A DNA stretch of 61,705 nt from Burkholderiales bacterium (GTDB taxonomy: Bacteria > Pseudomonadota > Gammaproteobacteria > Burkholderiales > Burkholderiaceae_C), in the NCBI GenBank assembly GCA_016195825.1, contig JACPYV010000137.1, forward strand, positions 1 through 61,705, written 5' to 3'. Position 1 is the first letter of the stretch; each line of letters begins with the position of its first letter. The notes under the pieces were generated by a model, which ran no database searches, was not told where the DNA came from, and worked only from the letters and a program-made list of their open reading frames with translations. Of the stretch, positions 58,499 through 61,705 are shown piece after piece. A program made the position numbers and the translations under genes.

Positions 58499-60526
58499 AT
58501 GCCTCAGCGTTTCGTCATCTCTCTCGCCAGTGCCTTGGTCAGTGTGATCTCGCATGTCAGCGCCTTTGCAGCGACATCCACCCACACCGAAATCGGCATG
58601 GTGCTCAACACCAATTTCGATTCGAAGAGTTGCAGCCCCGCCATGACGACATGGGGCGGAGCCAGCTCTGCGTGCGCGCTGTCAGACTCGGCGCATGGCA
58701 GCGGCAGCAACCTGTCTGCCAGTGCGATGGCGACGCCGGGGGTTCTGCGCGCCAAGGTCGATGCTTACATCGACTCTGCCTACCCCGGCAACCAACTGGC
58801 GGGCCTCAACACCGCAGCCAACGGTGCCATCAGGGCATCGCAGCAAGACACCCTGACCCTCACTGCACCCGGCTTGAACGGGACCACCGGCACCCTCGTG
58901 GGCGGGTACTTCCTGCATGGCAGCGCGACTGCGGCCATCAGTGGCATGCAAGGCGTGAACACCAGCGGCAACGACAGCTTTGCCAACTTCAGCTTTGGCG
59001 GCGAGCTGAAATTGGGTAGCGCGAAAGCCAGCTTCGGCGGCCAGGGCGCCGCTGACATCACGCTCTCGCATCCCACACCGAGCGTCCTGCCAGGCTATGT
59101 GCAACTGACGACGTCCTTCACCTTCGGCTCGCCCCTGCCGCTGAGCTCGTCCGTGGCGATGGACTGGTCTTCCGATGCCCGCAGGGTTGTCCTCTACAGC
59201 GGTACGCCGCCCTTCCTGGTCCCGGTGAACACCTTCGACAGCACCGCCAACATCGAGGGCAAGTTCGGCGACACGATCTACTGGGCTGGCATCGTCAGCG
59301 TGACCGACAGCGTGGGCAATGCGGTGGCGTTCACGCTGACTTCCGAGTCGGGCTTCGACTACGGCCACGCCGCCGCCGTCCCCGAGCCCTCTCGCGTCGT
59401 GCTCATGTTCACGGGTATCGCGGTCCTGCTGGGCTGGCGACGGCGGGTGCCCCGCCCGGTCAACTCCGCGGGCAATGCGCCTGAGTCTTGGCGCGCACGG
59501 GGGCTGGTCGAGGCACTGAAGATTTCAACGGTAGCGGCGTTGCTGTGCGCCGCGCAGACGCCTGCGCAGGCCTACAACTACGGCGGCACGGTACAAGCCG
59601 GGGCTGGCTGGCGGGACGGCACCTTTGGCACTCCGACTGGCGCCTATACCTCGCCAGGCGGCGGCCAGGCGGCGGTCGACCAGTCGGGCACCCACTTCAC
59701 GCCTTGGACCGTGGGCTCCGGCAGCAGCACGGAGCTGGGCAGCGCCAACGCCAGTTCCCGGGCCGGACCAGGCGGGCTGCATCTGCTGGCCTCCAGTTCT
59801 GGCAGCGTGACCAACGCGCAACCTGGTGTCGCTGTCGGTGGGCGCGCCTCGGCGGATGCCAGTGGCTATGTCGATGACAGCTTCGTCATCCAGTCAGCCA
59901 CGATGCCGGCCGGTGCCTTGGTGACCATGGTGTTCGACATCGGTGTGCACGGCAGTGCCAGCGGCACCGGCAACTGGGATGGATCGAGCGGCGGTGGCTG
60001 GAATGGCTACGCCCAGTGGGCGGCGGCCCTCCATCTGGTGGGCACCGGATCGGCCTGCGGCTGCACGGCCGTGGACTGGAGCGCGCGCCGATCGGTGGCC
60101 GGCTCCCAAGGCGCGCCCTTGCGTGTCACCGGCAACGGCGTGTTCGGCGACCAGCTCTTCACCGCACAGGTGATCATCGGCTCACCGGTCAGCATGCACC
60201 TCACCGGCGAGGTGCATTCGGCCGCCAGCGGCATTGCGGACTTCCTCCTCGGTGGCGGCGCGAGCGCCACGTTCGAGGCCAACCTGTCGCACACCATCGG
60301 CTGGGGCGGCATCGTGCAGCTCCGTGACGCCAGCGGGAGACAAATCACCGACTTCACGGCCATCAGCACGAGCTCGGGATTCGACTACCGACAGTCCGCG
60401 CTGGTGCCGGAGCCCGCAAGCTGGGCGTTGATGTTGGCTGGCGCGCTGGCGCTTGGCGGCTGGGCTCGCAACCGTCGCGAGGGCGAGGGGAAAGACCTTG
60501 AGGGTCATCATGCGTGCGCTGCGTGA
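58499..60526 (+). CDS. Fused double PEP-CTERM protein
   Basis: 675 residues from the ATG at 58499 (AAGGGAG upstream). First unit: signal peptide (about 1-25, ending VSAFA), beta-rich domain, and VPEPSRVVLMFTGIAVLLGW with RRR at about residues 298-320. The frame does not stop. After about 35 residues a second signal-peptide-like segment (KISTVAALLCAAQTPAQA), a second beta-rich domain, and VPEPASWALMLAGALALGGW with ARNRR follow. Both domains end with a GFDYG/GFDYR pattern before the motif, so they are related. No ATG exists at the second unit. Either a readthrough fusion of two genes or a protein with two sorting signals. Confidence 0.82.
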   Translation: MPQRFVISLASALVSVISHVSAFAATSTHTEIGMVLNTNFDSKSCSPAMTTWGGASSACALSDSAHGSGSNLSASAMATPGVLRAKVDAYIDSAYPGNQLAGLNTAANGAIRASQQDTLTLTAPGLNGTTGTLVGGYFLHGSATAAISGMQGVNTSGNDSFANFSFGGELKLGSAKASFGGQGAADITLSHPTPSVLPGYVQLTTSFTFGSPLPLSSSVAMDWSSDARRVVLYSGTPPFLVPVNTFDSTANIEGKFGDTIYWAGIVSVTDSVGNAVAFTLTSESGFDYGHAAAVPEPSRVVLMFTGIAVLLGWRRRVPRPVNSAGNAPESWRARGLVEALKISTVAALLCAAQTPAQAYNYGGTVQAGAGWRDGTFGTPTGAYTSPGGGQAAVDQSGTHFTPWTVGSGSSTELGSANASSRAGPGGLHLLASSSGSVTNAQPGVAVGGRASADASGYVDDSFVIQSATMPAGALVTMVFDIGVHGSASGTGNWDGSSGGGWNGYAQWAAALHLVGTGSACGCTAVDWSARRSVAGSQGAPLRVTGNGVFGDQLFTAQVIIGSPVSMHLTGEVHSAASGIADFLLGGGASATFEANLSHTIGWGGIVQLRDASGRQITDFTAISTSSGFDYRQSALVPEPASWALMLAGALALGGWARNRREGEGKDLEGHHACAA

Positions 60527-60826
60527 ACCCAAAGCCGGGTGCTGAAAACTCGCCCGAACCGCAACGGTTGGAACGCCCCCCTCACCGTCTGGATCAAGGG
60601 ACCTACGCCAACTTCAACCGCACGACGGCCGATGACAGCTTTGTGCCGCCGGGCCGGAGCGGCGACGCGTTGCGGTACCGCCAGGTGGCGCGCCCATGCC
60701 GCATGAGTTGCCGCCAGGCGCAACAAGGCTGCCTGAGCGTCGGCAGCACGGCGCGGTCTCGGGCGATGTCTAGCCAGCATCCGACGCGTGTTCTGCGCCA
60801 GACAGCGGGCTCGCGCCCTACCGCGA
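60527..60826. other. Gap after the double PEP-CTERM gene
   Basis: No supported gene, terminator or promoter. The plus-strand frame here (60514-60849) lacks a ribosome site and protein-like composition. Confidence 0.35.
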
Positions 60827-61240
60827 TCAGGCCACCGGAAACTGCTTGAGGATTGCCAGCGTGCGCGTGTGCTGGTGCACGAGGTCCGGCACCGTGTCGA
60901 AATAGGCGGTGTATTGCGCCGAGAAGCTGCCGTCCTCGCTGCGGTTGAGCTGCAACAGCTCTCGCAATCTTGTCGCCACGGCCAGCGGGGTCAGCGTGGC
61001 GTCGGCATGCAGGTCGAGGGCCTCATCCAGCATGACGATGAGCCGGCTCAGCGGCTCGAGCCAACGCAAGTCGTCTGCAAAAGCGACGACCTGCAAGAAC
61101 TCGCCGGCGCTTTGCGGCCCATGCAGGCGCTCGTACCTTCCCCGCTCCAGCTGCAACAGCGTGCGATGCATGTCGAGCAGGGCCAATCGAAGTTCACGGC
61201 AGGACTTGATAGGGACGTCGGCGCTGGATGAGTCAGTCAT
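60827..61240 (-). CDS. Hypothetical helical protein
   Basis: 137 residues from the ATG at 61238-61240. The sequence is helical throughout (CRELRLALLDMHRTLLQLER, DDLRWLEPLSRLIVMLDEAL, DLVHQHTRTLAILKQFPVA) with a soluble four-helix-bundle look; there is no signal peptide or membrane segment. The family is not recognised. It lies 62 bp after the SCO1-like gene on the same strand and may belong to its operon. Confidence 0.65.
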   Translation of the reverse strand: MTDSSSADVPIKSCRELRLALLDMHRTLLQLERGRYERLHGPQSAGEFLQVVAFADDLRWLEPLSRLIVMLDEALDLHADATLTPLAVATRLRELLQLNRSEDGSFSAQYTAYFDTVPDLVHQHTRTLAILKQFPVA

Positions 61241-61302
61241 GGTTTCGCCAGGTGGGGTTCAGGGACGTCGGGGCGGTATGTGGCAGGGATTGCGCCGACC
61301 CA

Positions 61303-61705
61303 TCAGGATGACTTCTTGCCTTCTGCGAGCAGCAGCTTGATGTCATCCACCAGCGGCTGGGCGCCCGCGCCATAGCGGGCGTAAACACGCACGTGGCCTT
61401 CGGTGTCGAAGATGAAGCTCGCGGCCGTGTGGTCCATCGTGTAGGTGTCGGGCGTCTTGCCCGGCACCTTGGCGTAGAAGACCTTGAACTCCTTGGCCGC
61501 GTCCTTGGTCTGCTCCTCGCTGCCGCGCAGGCCGACAAAGCTGGCGTCGAAGCTGGCGAGGTAGGGCTTGAGCAGCGCGGCCGTGTCGCGCTCGGGGTCG
61601 ATGGTGACGAAGATGCCCTGCACCTTGTCGCCGTCCGCGCCCAGGCTGCGCTTGACCTCGGCCACCTCGGCCATCGTCGTGGGACAGACGTCCGGGCACT
61701 GCGTG
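61303..61705 (-). CDS. SCO1/SenC-family copper chaperone, C-terminal part (N-terminus outside the window)
   Basis: 133 residues visible. The copper-binding CxxxC is present (CPDVC) at the window edge, followed by the thioredoxin-like core (GIFVTIDPERDTAALLKPYL) and the distal His in YTMDHTAASFIFDTEG. SCO proteins deliver copper to the CuA centre of cytochrome c oxidase or reduce its cysteines. The gene runs off the right end of the window, so its signal or anchor segment is not seen. Confidence 0.93.
   Translation of the reverse strand, partial: TQCPDVCPTTMAEVAEVKRSLGADGDKVQGIFVTIDPERDTAALLKPYLASFDASFVGLRGSEEQTKDAAKEFKVFYAKVPGKTPDTYTMDHTAASFIFDTEGHVRVYARYGAGAQPLVDDIKLLLAEGKKSS

Overview
The window is high-GC (about two thirds G+C by eye) chromosomal DNA. 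It looks like a flagellated, chemotactic betaproteobacterium of the order Burkholderiales, in the Roseateles/Pelomonas/Rubrivivax neighbourhood. The signs are the flagellar gene order, the CIRCE-controlled rpoH, PEP-CTERM exported proteins, a PA2779/PA2778 pair, many overlapping genes and heavy use of sensor kinases and diguanylate cyclases. The genus call is an inference from content, not from a search.

Layout. (1) 1-4662: end of fliK, then fliLMNOPQR, the switch and export-gate genes of the flagellum. (2) 4663-9298: a lower-GC island interrupting the flagellar neighbourhood. It is a chromosomal integron: an IntI-type integrase gene (+) with a LexA box on its promoter, a candidate attI, and four cassettes on the opposite strand separated by three recognisable attC sites. 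The integrase ends exactly where its catalytic tyrosine should be, so the element looks frozen. A DUF6193-like gene lies behind the break. (3) 9299-13716: a MacAB/DevBCA-like exporter (adaptor, ATPase, two permeases). (4) 13896-19424: five overlapping genes on the minus strand, namely receiver-histidine kinase, NarL-type regulator, YfiN-like diguanylate cyclase, TonB-dependent receptor and YfiR-like protein. This appears to be one signalling unit linking an outer-membrane receptor to c-di-GMP. (5) 19623-25469: chemotaxis cluster (short CheZ-like protein, cheY, cheA, cheW, receptor ending in DWETF). (6) 25711-26495: a frameshifted protein of possible ADP-ribosyltransferase type and a 57-residue protein.

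(7) 26987-31212: alaS and a divergent gabD-like dehydrogenase. (8) 31513-39749: a repeat-rich PEP-CTERM protein, an unknown membrane-anchored protein, a 1158-residue Oar-like TonB receptor and a divergent UshA-like nucleotidase. (9) 39883-43314: a hybrid sensor kinase with a broken frame before its Hpt domain, coupled to a REC-GGDEF cyclase. (10) 43462-43535: tRNA-Gly(CCC). (11) 43683-50890: PA2779/PA2778 pair, a YbbP-like permease with an in-frame stop, and a MASE1-CHASE-PAS hybrid kinase. (12) 50922-52516: a second cheW, then rpoH whose promoter core is covered by a perfect CIRCE operator. (13) 52800-57212: orphan AbiEi-type antitoxin with a palindromic operator, an ECF sigma factor and a TPR serine/threonine kinase. 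(14) 57434-60526: PEP-CTERM proteins, including a fused double one and a remnant. (15) 60827-61705: an unknown gene and the end of a SCO1-type copper chaperone gene.

Three reading-frame lesions (poly-C shifts near 26116 and 41804, a nonsense codon at 45447) could be real decay or assembly errors and should be checked against reads. The strongest candidates for new biology are the integron with its unknown cassettes and tyrosine-less integrase, the kinase/cyclase/receptor/YfiR operon, and the PEP-CTERM oddities.
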